Shown one piece after another: positions 22,131-32,921 of a stretch of 64,000 nt of DNA. Location: positions 6,882,001 to 6,946,000 of the forward strand of contig NC_079490.1 of NCBI RefSeq assembly GCF_020520425.1, given 5' to 3'. This stretch comes from Spinacia oleracea. Taxonomy: Eukaryota; Streptophyta; Magnoliopsida; Caryophyllales; Amaranthaceae. The translations under genes and the position numbers were made by a program. The notes under the pieces were generated by a model, which worked only from the letters and a program-made list of their open reading frames with translations, was not told where the DNA came from and made no database searches. Every line of letters begins with the position of its first letter. The stretch's first letter is position 1.

Positions 22131-23585
22131 AACTTCAATTATGCTTTTCTCTCCTAAACGTTCCTAATGCTCAAATGCCAGTAAGTTATCATTTGCTTAT
22201 CTTCTCATCGCCAAAGATGTCTAAGTTTGATTTTCCTCTCCATGCTTTCGCTTGCTTGTTAGTTGTTACTGGTTTTCCTAAATGAAAGCATCTTCTACGT
22301 GGTAATCCTGCATGATAGAAAGAGATATAAATAAGTTATGCATGTGAAGTAGTAGTATTGAGTAGACCAGTAAAGCTTGAGCAAGCACAGGATTCTCTTT
22401 CAAAGGTATAAAAGCTGCGATTCCACTATTTCTTCCAAAGTTTATGTAGGACTCAGACCTACATTCTTATGCACTAGCACAGTGGCACCATGATCCACCA
22501 TTAGATTTACATTTTAACTGCCTATATTTTACATTTTTACAGTGTGTACATGACTGACAGTTTACAATGTTACATAGAACAGTCTCATTGTTCGAGTGTA
22601 CTCCAAGTTGGTTATTCAATCTTCTAGGCATTGCTCTTCGTAATTCGTGTGTTTGGCGCTCTATTATTCCTCAATAATCATTGTTAATTGTTAATTGTTT
22701 TTGTTTTTGTTTTTGTTTTTTACATCTGCTGTTGTAATACTCCATACTAGTTATACGGAAACAGATAATCTTTTCTGGATGAAGTAGATGTTTGCTAACA
22801 GACATAAGTCGAATACTCATTGTTTTTGTGTTTACTTTTGTCGCAGTAATATTAATTACACGGAAACAGACAATCTTCATTCTCTGGCTGTGGCTCAACA
22901 TTCGCTTCCTGTAAGGCTGAGGCAGAAGCAGGTGAGTAGGGTTGAGCATGCATATCTTTAGATTTCACTCTGCCTGTTAGATATATTATTCCTGTCATAG
23001 ATTTGTTAAGTTTCTAGTATTGTGATGGCGATAAAGTTTCCGCAAGGAAAATATAAAGAAGTTGAGGCCTCTTTTTCAATTTTCCTCATAGTTTGAAATA
23101 TCTAGTAAGTATTTTTTTAAACTGAGTTTCCATTTCTTGTGATGACGAATAGAAATCTTCTTAGTCATTGGTCTAGACTGAAGAGACAGCCAGTTTTAAC
23201 CAAATGACACAAAACCATTTACCTCCAATATGTGTTTTAACAAGCCTACTGTTGGATTGTTTTCAGCCAAAATATTGGAACTTTTTTAGGAACTAAACTG
23301 CTTTCACTAGCTTTGCCAAATTAGATGAGAAGTCTCGTGTAATTAAGAACTTTCCTGTGATTAAGAGTGATAAATATGACAATATCATTATCTATGAATT
23401 AGTGATTGTTGAATGTGGGTTTGTTAATGCACTTCTTCCACAAAACATAATTTCCAGTTCTTGTCTATTTGTTGTTTGTACAGTATTTTAAAGCAAAAAC
23501 TGGCGTTACTTGTCTTAATCTATAAGTTCCTTGCAGTACTTTCTTAAAGATTATGTTTGATTTTTGTTGTTGAAAATTACAAAGA
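22131..23585. other. Intergenic region, no gene seen
   Basis: AT-rich DNA with short T-rich runs (GTTTTTGTTTTTG at about 22700). Frames of up to 92 codons carry no recognisable motif. No transposon ends were identified. Confidence 0.45.
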
Positions 23586-24075
23586 TTATGGCCCTGTTTG
23601 TTGATTGTTGATTGTTAATTATAAATTTTTAATTTTTATTTATTAGTAGTAATATGAATTATTAAGTATTTACTTCGTATTATTAATTACTGTATGAATT
23701 ATTAACTACTTCGTATTAATTATTAACTATTACAGTAACTATTAATTATTATTTATTAATTATTAACTATTACAATAACTATTAATTATTATTTATTAAT
23801 TATTAACTATTACTGTAACTACTTCGTATTAATTATTAACTATTACAGTTTCAAATTACCAATTATTAATTGTTGATTGTTGATTGTTAATTATAAATTA
23901 TAAATTATAAATTTTTATTTACAAGTAGTAATATTAATTATTAAGTATTTACTTCGTATTATTAATTATGAATTATTAACTACTTCGTATTAATTATTAA
24001 CTATTACAGTAACTATTAATTATTATTTATTAATTATATATGGAGTATTAAATTATTAATTACGAAGTATTTGGT
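23586..24075. repeat. AT-rich tandem array of TTAATTATTAACTA-type units
   Basis: Repeated blocks built from TTATTAACTATTACAGTAAC, TATTAATTATTATTTATTAA and ACTTCGTATTAATTATTAAC. Two larger copies begin with TTGTTGATTGTTGATTGTTA-like sequence near 23600 and 23870. No coding content. Confidence 0.85.
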
Positions 24076-24137
24076 ATAATTTAATTGGTACGGGCTGGCC
24101 CAATATAGCCATATAGGCTTATGGAGCCCTTACTCTA

Positions 24138-24147
24138 TTTCCCGCGC
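24138..24147 (+). promoter_or_regulatory. E2F-like site upstream of the F-box gene
   Basis: TTTCCCGCGC, about 150 bases upstream of the ATG, contains the E2F consensus TTTSSCGS (TTTCCCGC). A TGGGCC/GGCCCA (site II-like) element lies 35 bases further upstream, at 24098-24103. Confidence 0.4.
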
Positions 24148-24295
24148 AAATATCCGCCAGTTTTAAGCTGCCATTTGCTCCATTTTCTCCCCCAATTTCC
24201 TGTGTTTTCGTCAGTTATTCAATTTCAACAATTACCCACTTCTTCACCCTCAATCCCATCATCTCTGCAACTATTTCACAAATTCGAAGACTAGA

Positions 24296-27200
24296 ATGGC
24301 TGATTCGGGAGTTGAACCAATCGAGAGTAGCTTGAAGAAGAGCAAGATCGATTCGACGCAAACCCTAACCCTAAATCTCCCCGACCACATCCTAATTGAA
24401 GAAATTCTGGCACGACTTCCGGTAAAATCCCTAATTCGCTTCAAATCTGTTTGTAAGTATTGGTTATCAATCATTTCTTCCCGCAAATTCGCAAAATCCC
24501 ATCTGAAATTTTCTGTATTGCGCCTTCAATTTCTATTTCTTCCGTATTGTCATGATTATTGTGGGAAAGGGAATGGAGGTAATTTTCTCTCGTTACCCTA
24601 CAAAGAATCCTGTAGCGTGAAAGATTTAGTTCGATTAGGGTGTGGATATATTGAAGATTTTCCTGTATTAGTGGGTTCTTGTCATGGACTCATATGCGTG
24701 TGTGATAAGGAAGAGTATGCTGGTAAATTTGGTCTGTGGAACCCTGCTACAGAAGAGCATCGTGAGATTACTAATCCCGATAATATTCCCGATGTTAAAG
24801 CTTATGGTTTTGGTTATGTTTCCTCCATTGATGATTATAAGATTGCATCTACATTTGCTACACGTAGTGGGAAGTTTCGGGGGTTTTACGTGTTTTCTGC
24901 ACGTAATGGTAAATGGAAAAGAATTGTTGGTAAATTTGATAGGCATTACCATCAACTTGCTATCTCATTGGACCGCGAAGCACTGTTTGTTGATGGAACT
25001 CATTACTGGCCTACTAAGCGTTTTATTGGATTTAACTTAGATACTGAGAAATTCGAAGAATCCCCATTGAGAGATGATTTACATAGCTATAAAGATGTGA
25101 AATTGTTCAAGTTTAAAGGGTGTTTGACATTCCGTGGTCGTCACTGGAAGAGTACTCACAATGTTTGGGACTTTTGGATGCTGAAAAAACCTAATGGCTC
25201 GATTAGTTGGGAGAAATTGTTCACATTTGATCTTACAAATGTCTCCTTTTTTCGTTTCTCTGAGACAGACAAGTGTTTGGTGCGACAGTTTGAGCAGTTC
25301 AAGCTAATTGACCCGTGTAAGGAAGCTTTGGAACTTGTCCGAGGAGATTCCGATTTTTCTAACAAGGCAGTAACAATGGAATACACTGAGAGTCTTGTTT
25401 CACCTTTTGTTATAACGAAGGTGAAAAACTTTGAGGTTTGATCATGTCTTTTATTCTAATGCTTTGTGCTTAGTTTTATATTCTTGCTAGTTTTAGTTAG
25501 TTGCGCATGTTTGCTATGATCAAGGTTGTAGCCTTTCATTTCTTAATGATAAGTCACCTTTCTTTTTCTTCCTATTTTTAGTTTATAGGACCTATGAACA
25601 AAGTTGTCTCATACAGTGATACAGATGTAGTAGGAATTTTGAAACTCATAGATTTTAGATGGTTCATATGTTTCCATGAACGTGCCTGTTTTTCTTTAGT
25701 TAATGTTGCATCCTTCTCTGATGTCCTCCGAGGTCTTGATTGGTAAAGTTTAGCAGTAAAAGGAACACGATATCTGGATGGAGGAGACTTGATATATCAG
25801 TGTGAAATTTGTTGTTCTATTTTCTCTAGAATTGATGGATGGAATTGTGTTGTATGCTTCTGATATTTAAAGGAAGGTTGGATGACTTATAAATTATAAT
25901 ACCTTCACCTCCGAGTTTGTTAAATGAAAATGAGATGTCAAATACACAAGTTATGAATCATGACCTTCCTACTTATTGGTGCATTAGTTCATATACATGC
26001 AGAGAAGGATAGTTCTGTTTTCTTAAAAATATTGTCCTTTATATTCAACAACTTACACGATTTCTCTAGTGACTTATCCAAATTCTCAAAGTCACAATTG
26101 CCAAAGGATCTAAACACGATCTACGATTGGAGTTGAAAGGAGATGTTTGTATCCACCCTAGAAGTATACATCAGACTCACCCAAAGAGTAAGGAAAATTT
26201 TGTAATATTAATCCAACCTTTGGCCGGTTTTCTTTTATTAATCCCACCTACGACATATTTTTTAATAATCCTACCTTTACTACCCAACGACTTTTATTGG
26301 GCTTAAGTGACCGATAACCAGTGAAAAAATCATCGAGATGCTGATGATTTGATGATGATGACTGAATATATCGAGGGAGAGTACTTCCACGTAGGGACAT
26401 ATTATCGCCTACAATAGGTTTATGACGTTTTAGGTCCAATAAAAGTCGTTGGGTGGTATAGGTGGGATTATTAAAAAATATGTCGTAGGTGGGCTTTATA
26501 AAAGAAAATCGGCCAAAGGTTGGATTAATATTACCAAATTTTCCAAAGAGTAATTAATTGAAACTTTTAAGCATGTTCTTGTTGTTAATCTATTGCAGGA
26601 TTGTAGCGCACATTCTTGGATAGAACTATGACATATTTTCCTTGTGGAGAAGGTGTTTAAGTGCTATAAGAGCCACACGATTTTGACTAATTCAATGTGT
26701 TTAATAGTGGTTTTGGTCATTGGATTGGAAATAAATTATATTGTACAAGCATGTTGCTCGAAGCTTTTATCCGGTGCTTTCTCATTGTATGTATTCATGA
26801 ACTTGGATACATGTCCTGCAATGCCATTGTTATTCCCTTTTCATAAACTAGTCTTTTGGTTAATGTGAGGTGCACTTTTCTTTTAAAGGGTGCCTATTCA
26901 TGTGTTCTGTTTTTATATAGTATCTACATTGTATATATTCCTCCTTTTTTAAAAATTTCATGTCCAATATTCAGAAACTATTCTGTCTTTTATTTCTCTC
27001 CCATTGTTGGCTTGATGCTGTTCATTTTTTCCGGCAACTTGAAGTTACTTGATATTGTTGCAATTCATTTTTTCCTGACAAATTGAAGTTACTTGATAAC
27101 ATCTGTTGTGATAGCTCACTCACTTATCAGTTGTATCAGATATGGTCTAACTATTTCTCTTTTTTTATTTGGGGGTGGAACATTACAGACTGTTAAACAA

Positions 27201-27676
27201 CCAATCGTGGACAATAAGCTTCTCCAAAATAAACGGTAGACATTTCACTTATTTAAGTTTTCAAGTGTTGCAATATTTGTATGCCACATGTATTAATGAA
27301 TGATTTATTATTCTAAATTGGCAGAGTTCTTCCTGTGTCTCGGATGAAGGACTCTTATTATGAAGACGAGGATGACTATGATGATGACTGTGATGATGAT
27401 GACTGTGATGATGATGATGATGATGATGATGGTGATGTCGATGAGAGTGATTTCGAGGAGGAGGAGGAGGAGGAGGAGGAGGAGGAGGATGACAATGCTA
27501 GTGAATTCGAGGAGGCGCATGGCAATGAGAGTGATTCTGAGGACAATGGCAAAGTCAATACTTATTGGGTAAGTTCCGATGATGATGATAAAGACAGCGA
27601 TTATTTTAAGTATGCGCTATCCAATGATGAGGACGAAGATGATGATGAGGATGAAGACGATGAAGATGGATTCTAG
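24296..27676 (+). CDS. F-box protein with F-box-associated domain and spliced acidic C-terminal tail
   Basis: Exon 1 (24296-25435) encodes an F-box (LNLPDHILIEEILARLPVKS, then KSVCKYWLSIISS, residues about 27-62) and a CPR1-like F-box-associated region (GSCHGLICV, LWNPATEEHREI, YGFGYVSSIDDYKIA). Without splicing it would stop after KVKNFEV at 25441 (381 aa). But GAG at 25433-25435 is followed by GT. Two downstream exons with proper AG/GT borders, 27189-27235 and 27325-27676, continue the frame exactly (TVKQPIVDNKLLQNKRVLPV, then SRMKDSYYEDEDD). The spliced product is 512 aa and ends in an Asp/Glu-rich tail of about 110 residues. Intron 1 (1753 bp) contains a Mutator-like MITE. The F-box part is secure; the tail is inferred from frame and splice sites. 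It presumably acts in an SCF ubiquitin ligase. Confidence 0.8.
26193..26544. mobile_element. Mutator-like MITE in F-box intron 1
   Basis: The 352-bp element has long terminal inverted repeats: left GGAAAATTTTGTAATATTAA, right TTAATATTACCAAATTTTCC. They extend inward through CCAACCTTTGGCC and CCCACCTACGACATA. It is flanked by an exact 9-bp duplication AAAGAGTAA (26184-26192 and 26545-26553). A 9-bp duplication with long TIRs indicates the Mutator superfamily. Confidence 0.92.
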
Positions 27677-27800
27677 TAGCTAGAAATCTAGAATCTAGAA
27701 AGACTAAAGAACGTTTTTATATACAGATTTTTCCTCCCCCCCACCTATCTTGTGTTATGATTACTTTTGTTAAGATGTGTTATATACTTATATTCATTTG
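27677..27800. other. 3' flank of the F-box gene
   Basis: AT-rich tail after the stop codon; probable 3' UTR. Confidence 0.4.
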
Positions 27801-28625
27801 GGTATGAGTCATGTCCGGATCAACTAAGTTTTAGATTCGGGTCAAGTATGGATCGTGAATCTCGGATCCGGGTCAAGTTCGAATAAGACGTACCTCGTAT
27901 TTTGGTCAATTACGGATTGAGTTTGTGGTTCAAGTGATCGAGTTAAGTTTGTATTCGGGTGTTCTATAATCGAGTGACTCTCGAGTTCGCGATGAAATTC
28001 AGATAACTAGCTTTATTATTTTAATACTTCGTGCCAAATAAAGATTTTTCGGACTTTTATTACTTTGCCTCCATATTATTTAAGATAAACAGAACATCAA
28101 ATTAAATTCATAAATCGAGTTGGGTTGGATTACATAATTAATAGTTTAATTCAATTACCTTGAGTAAGATCAATGACGAGTAAATTGAAAAGGATTCGGG
28201 TTAAATCGAGTATTTTTTTTTATATCTCGGGTGACTTTTGTTTATCGGGTTAACTCGAGTTGGGTTATTTTCGGATATCAGATTTATTCGGTCGGATTGA
28301 CAACAATTTAGTTGAATTCAGATTCGGATAGACGGATCAATCGGGTTAAATCGGATATCGGGTTTTAGTGGGTTGATTGCATTTGTTTCGGGTAAAATCG
28401 GTGTTCGGATTGCTAAAAGACTGGAAGTGATTTCGGTTCGGTTAAAAATTATCGGATGCAATGTTACGGATCTCCTCGGATTACTAGCGGTTCGGATCCG
28501 AATCTTTAATTTACCGGTTAAATCGAATTTCAGGTCAACAACTGATCAATTTGGATCGGCTATGATCTCTCTATTTCTTAAATACATTCGTTTCGGATTT
28601 CGGTCGATTTCGGTCGATTTTTCGG
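27801..28625. repeat. Degenerate TCGGGT/TCGGAT-rich repeat region
   Basis: The stretch is filled with imperfect blocks such as TTCGGGTCAAG, ATCGGGTTAACTCGAG, TCGGATATCGGG and TTTCGGTCGATTTCGGTCGA. This is a biased, degenerate composition typical of old non-autonomous DNA elements with GGTTCGG arms. No clear ends or target duplication found, and no genes. Confidence 0.55.
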
Positions 28626-28660
28626 TCGCCCCATAAAAAACGAAGAGAATATAAGACTAA

Positions 28661-28681
28661 TGGGCTGACTTTTAATGGGCC
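28661..28681 (+). promoter_or_regulatory. Two site II-like (TGGGCY) elements upstream of the DYW-PPR gene
   Basis: TGGGCT at 28661-28666 and TGGGCC at 28676-28681, 145-165 bases before the ATG. Paired TGGGCY motifs (TCP-factor sites) are common in promoters of genes for organellar proteins, which fits a PPR gene. Confidence 0.45.
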
Positions 28682-28825
28682 GACAAGGCAACAAATACGA
28701 AAAATAAAGATATTTGTATCATAATTCAAATTTGTTTTCAAATCTCCCTATTAGGCTGTTACCCGCCTTCCCCCACCAGACCACCAACAACCAACCCTCA
28801 AAAGCTCAGCCGCAAACTCCACCGC

Positions 28826-30571
28826 ATGATCGCCAAATCCGCCACCACCATCGTTGACACAGCAATCCAAAAATGCAATTCTCTCTCCCACATCAAACAA
28901 ATCCAATCCCACCTCATATCCGCCGGTCTCTTCCAATTTTCTCTCTCTATTCGCTCCAAACTTCTCGAGCTCACCGCCATCTCTTCCTATGGAGACCTCT
29001 CTTACGCAACCATCATCTTCAATTACATCAACCACCCATCAATATATGATTGGAATTCCATAATTCGAGGTCATGCCCAGAGTCCAACTCCCCGAATTGC
29101 ACTCACCTTCTTCCTCTCCATGCTGCGCGCGCCCCAAAAGCCAGACGCCGTCACTTGCTCTTTTGCCCTCAAGGCGTGTGCGCGCGCTTTGGCGAATTTC
29201 GAGGGCCATTTGATACATTCCTTGGTTATTCGATCTGGGTTCAAGGTGGATGTGCTTTTGCAGACGACTTTAGTGGATGTGTATTGCAAAGTAGGGGAGT
29301 TTAAAGATGCCCGGAAGGTGTTTGATGAAATGTCTGACAGAGATATTGCTTCTTGGAACGCTTTGATTTGTGGGTTAGCTCAAGGGAGCTTTCCTAACGA
29401 AGCTCTGGAGTTGTTTTTCAGAGTCTGTAGGATGGGGATGAAGGCAGACAATGTAACAGTCCTTGGTGCTCTTTCAGCTTGCTCTCAAATGGGGGCTTCA
29501 AAAGAAGGGGACAAAGTATGGTGTTATATTAAGGAAGAGAGGTTGGATTTGAAGGTTACAGTATGCAATGCAGTGATTGACATGTACAATAAATGTGGGT
29601 TTGTGGATAAAGCATATAATGTGTTTAACAATATGAGGTGTAAGAAGAACATCATTACATGGAATACTATGGTAATGGGGTTTGCAATGCATGGACTTGG
29701 GGCAGAAGCTATTGAGCTTCTTCAGAAGATGAACAATGCTGGAGTCTTCCCTGACCCAATCACCTATCTTGGTGTATTGTGTGCTTGCAATCATGCAGCC
29801 TTGGTTGATGAAGGGTATCAATTGTTTAACTCAATGGAGAAGAAAGGGATTGTTCGTAATCTGAAGCATTATGGTGCTGTAGTTGACCTGTTAGGAAGAG
29901 CAGGGAGGCTAACTGAAGCTTATGAAATCATAAACTCAATGCCAATTAAGCCTGATATTGTCCTTTGGCAAACTTTACTAGGCGCTTGCAACACATACGG
30001 AAATGTGGAATTAGCAGAAATTGCATCAGAAAAACTCGTTGAAATGGGGTCAGATAGCTGTGGAGATTTCATCCTCTTGTCAAATGTTTATGCTACATAC
30101 AAGAGGTGGAATGATGTAGGTCGAATTAGAGAAGAGATGAAGATCAGGGATGTGAAAAAAGTCCCTGGATTTAGCTACACTGAAGTTGGTGGTGTATTGC
30201 ACAAGTTCATCAGTGGAGATCAGAGTCACCCAAATTGGAGAGAGATCTATGCAAAACTGGGTGAAGTCATGTATAAGATTAAGGAGCATGGATATGTTCC
30301 AGGGACGAGATTTGTGTTGCACGATATAGGGGAGGAAGATAAAGAGTACGCGTTGTGTTATCATAGTGAGAAGTTGGCTGTGGCTTTTGGGTTGCTGAAA
30401 ACAAGCCATGAAACCCCAATTCATGTAATCAAGAATCTCAGAATATGTGTGGATTGTCATGCTGTTATGAAGCTTGTGTCAAAGGTTTATAATCGTGAGA
30501 TTATAGTTAGGGATCGAGCTCGATTTCATAGGTTTAAGGAAGGAACTTGTTCTTGTAGGGATTATTGGTAA
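28826..30571 (+). CDS. PLS-type PPR protein with DYW deaminase domain
   Basis: Intronless frame of 581 aa. PLS-class repeats start near residue 45 (YATIIFNYINHPSIYDWNSI, TLVDVYCKVGEFKDARKVF, NAVIDMYNKCGFVDKAYNVF, AVVDLLGRAGRLTEAYEII). E and E+ motifs follow (ASEKLVEMG; DFILLSNVYATYKRWNDVG; KVPGFSYTEVGG). The C-terminal DYW domain has HSEKLAVAFGLL (the zinc-binding His and catalytic Glu of the HxE motif) and CVDCH, which supplies a CxxC pair. It ends with CSCRDYW. These features are complete, so it should be an active C-to-U RNA editing factor in mitochondria or plastids. The length equals what I recall for Arabidopsis At1g34160, a tentative orthologue. The coding strand has normal codon use and no defects. 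Confidence 0.94.
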   Translation: MIAKSATTIVDTAIQKCNSLSHIKQIQSHLISAGLFQFSLSIRSKLLELTAISSYGDLSYATIIFNYINHPSIYDWNSIIRGHAQSPTPRIALTFFLSMLRAPQKPDAVTCSFALKACARALANFEGHLIHSLVIRSGFKVDVLLQTTLVDVYCKVGEFKDARKVFDEMSDRDIASWNALICGLAQGSFPNEALELFFRVCRMGMKADNVTVLGALSACSQMGASKEGDKVWCYIKEERLDLKVTVCNAVIDMYNKCGFVDKAYNVFNNMRCKKNIITWNTMVMGFAMHGLGAEAIELLQKMNNAGVFPDPITYLGVLCACNHAALVDEGYQLFNSMEKKGIVRNLKHYGAVVDLLGRAGRLTEAYEIINSMPIKPDIVLWQTLLGACNTYGNVELAEIASEKLVEMGSDSCGDFILLSNVYATYKRWNDVGRIREEMKIRDVKKVPGFSYTEVGGVLHKFISGDQSHPNWREIYAKLGEVMYKIKEHGYVPGTRFVLHDIGEEDKEYALCYHSEKLAVAFGLLKTSHETPIHVIKNLRICVDCHAVMKLVSKVYNREIIVRDRARFHRFKEGTCSCRDYW

Positions 30572-30584
30572 AGAGGGTGAGGGA

Positions 30585-30750
30585 TTAGAGTTGTGTATGG
30601 AAAAACTCAGCAATAACTCTATCTGGACTTGGTGATTTAGAGTTGTGTATAGAGAACATGGCATCCTTAATTTCTTGATGAGAAAAGGGCTCCTCCAATA
30701 AAGAGACTTCCTCAAGTTTTTTTTTTTGGGAAAGGAAAAATACAATGAAA
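30585..30750 (-). pseudogene. LINE reverse-transcriptase fragment
   Basis: The minus strand encodes EEVSLLEEPFSHQEIKDAMF, then SIHNSKSPSPDRVIAEFF, matching the start of plant non-LTR retrotransposon RT (EEPFTxEEIKxAxFxIxxxKSPGPDGxxxxFF). Gly of the canonical PGPDG is changed (PSPDR). The fragment abuts the DYW-PPR stop codon from the opposite strand and probably lies in that gene's 3' UTR. Confidence 0.75.
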
Positions 30751-30905
30751 TTAGGACAGTCTTCTCTCAATATTGTATGCACTTCCTTTCTCAAGATATG
30801 GCATCTCATGGTATTAATGTTTCTATGCACCCGGGTGCATCTATCTGTAGGTGCATGGCGTGCATTCCATCTCATTTTATGTTCACTTGTTCTAAACATG
30901 AGCAT

Positions 30906-31419
30906 ACGAGCTGGTTTATGTGAGAGAGTACGTGTACGTTATTTTCAGGTGTACGTGAGAGATTTTAGGTATTATTGGGATGAAATGAAATTGGTTGAAA
31001 ATGATGATTTTACTCTTAATCCTATATAATACGGAGTAATATGGGAAATTCTAATTAGCTTTATGTATATTGTCTTAAGTTATTTTATTTGAAATAAGTC
31101 AAAATAAGTTGAATAGAACATGACTTTAGACATTTGAACTTTGAGAGCATCCTCAGAAGCATCGATTGCAGGGCGACGAGCCGACTTCCGTCATTATTGT
31201 AGCAAAAGACGAGAGATGGAGGAGGCATATAGGTAGAAGTGTACACTCAAACTGTTTGAGTGTTTGACGATGCTGAATTAATAATGATACTTCAACATCA
31301 TTCTTTTCTAGCTATCAAATGAACTAATGAAGTATCAAGTATGTAAAGCAAAAACTTGAGGTTACCAATGAGAGTATTCCTAATAATAAAAATACATTTT
31401 TATCAATTGTTAACTAGTA
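30906..31419. other. Intergenic region, nothing recognised
   Basis: AT-rich sequence between the LINE fragment and a Stowaway MITE. No ORF with motifs and no terminal repeats seen. Confidence 0.4.
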
Positions 31420-31743
31420 CTCCCTCCGTATTTAATTAAGAGATACACTTGCCTTTTCTGGCCGTATTTATTTAAGAGATACACTTGCCATTTTTAGTAA
31501 CTTATCAACCTCACTATCTAATTAAATAATACATCTAATTTACCTTATGACCTACCATCCTATTAAACAAATAATTTCACAAACCCACCCCACCTCTCAC
31601 CCACCAAAATGACATGATCCTCACTTGTTTAATTATTAAAATATCTATCAAACCCCACTTGTTTTATTATTTTGTTTCATTCAATTCTTTTTCTTAATAC
31701 CCGTGTCCGGCCAAGTGTATCTCTTAAATAAATACGGAGGGAG
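31420..31743. mobile_element. Stowaway MITE
   Basis: The ends are CTCCCTCCGTATTTAATTAA and TTAAATAAATACGGAGGGAG, perfect-style Stowaway (Tc1/mariner) termini, with TA on both sides (31418-31419 and 31744-31745). The inverted arms extend through AGAGATACACTTG. Length 324 bp, no ORF. Confidence 0.95.
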
Positions 31744-31909
31744 TACACAAGTGTACAACCCTATAAACTCTAATCCTGAATTCTATACAAGAATTCATAT
31801 TTGTACACTAAGCTTTTAACCAATTAAGTAAATGTAGGTGTCGCTTAACCAACTCATATTATATGAGATTTTTTCAAAACAACTTAGGTGTTATAGGTAA
31901 TGATGGTGT

Positions 31910-32165
31910 GACGAGCGCGAAACCAATATCGTACCTCCCCTAAAACTATTCTGCATAAAAAAAAGTAATATGTCTAAACTATAGAAGTAACATACCTAAA
32001 CTAAGAAGGTATCTCCCCTAAAACTACTCCGTATAAAAAAAGTAACATGTATAAACTATAGAAGTAACATACCTAAACTAAAAAAAAAATACCTCCTCTA
32101 AAATTATATAAAAAAAAGTACCTCCTCTAAAATTATAAAAAAAAGTACCATGTCTAAAACTATAA
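31910..32165. repeat. Tandem ACCTCCCCTAAAACTA/AAGTAACATGTCTAAAC units
   Basis: Several imperfect units combining CTCCCCTAAAACTA, ATAAAAAAAAGTAACATG, CTAAACTATAGAAGTAACAT and ACCTAAACTAAG. Non-coding minisatellite. Confidence 0.7.
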
Positions 32166-32188
32166 AAGTAACCTATCTAAATTCGCAA

Positions 32189-32505
32189 CACAAATTCTTA
32201 TTTACAATGGGTGTACAATAAATATTGTACACCGAAGTAAAAGTTAACTCAAAATGCTTAAAAGTTAAGCTTATATATGTAAAAGTTATCTATTTTTAAG
32301 TAATAAATTTTTTCATTTTAGTAAAACTTAATTTTTTAAAATCACTAAGAATGTATAAAATTAATCATTTAATCATTTCTATCAACTTTTTTTTTTACTA
32401 ATATAAAAGTTAATCAAAACTAGGTTAAAGTTACGAAAAAATGGGTAAAAGTTATGTTGGTGTACAATAAATTTATTGTACACCTTGTGCGCGCAAGACC
32501 TTTTG
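32189..32505. mobile_element. MITE of the CAAAAGGTCTTG family, copy 1 (Mutator-like)
   Basis: 317 bp from CACAAATTCTTATTTAC to GCGCGCAAGACCTTTTG. It contains inverted GTGTACAATAAAT/ATTTATTGTACACC arms just inside both ends. It is flanked by 9-bp near-duplicates AATTCGCAA and AAATCGCAA. Related copies are at 52230-53016 and 53859-54152. Confidence 0.75.
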
Positions 32506-32562
32506 AAATCGCAAATGTGAACTGATCTCACCATCGGTTATTGGTAAAGACAGTCTCATATA

Positions 32563-32821
32563 CTTCCTCCGTCTTTTAATACTCGCAACGTTTGTTAGTT
32601 TCACGCATGCCGATGCACAACTTTGATCATTTATATGTTAAATTCTCTTTATGCAAAAATTATAAAAAGTTGATATTTTGAAAATACACATTAAGACGAA
32701 TCTAACAAGATCCCACATGACTACGTTTTATTTTATATAAAAAACACTACGAATAGTCAAAGTAGATTATATGAATAGTGGAAAAAGTCCAAACGTTGCG
32801 AGTATTAAAAGACGAAGGAAG
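32563..32821. mobile_element. Stowaway-type MITE
   Basis: CTTCCTCCGTCTTTTAATAC at the left and its inverse GTATTAAAAGACGAAGGAAG at the right, with TA on each side (32561-32562 and 32822-32823). Length 259 bp. It lies about 100 bp upstream of the HtrA-like gene start. Confidence 0.92.
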
Positions 32822-32921
32822 TAAGAATTTGGGTATAAACAATGTTAATTACAAAACGATGCTTCTGCGGTAAAAAAAACTTATTGGGTTTATCAGTATT
32901 CAGTAATAAATCTGATTAGCA

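Noticed and set aside
27360-27572. Met/Arg-rich and Ser-rich ORFs in other frames
   Set aside because: Shadows of the Asp/Glu codon tract of the F-box tail exon.
28751-29304. ORFs of 60-94 codons
   Set aside because: Shadow frames of the DYW-type PPR gene.
31910-32165. CRISPR-like array
   Set aside because: Repeats are imperfect and contiguous without unique spacers, and the genome is a plant's.
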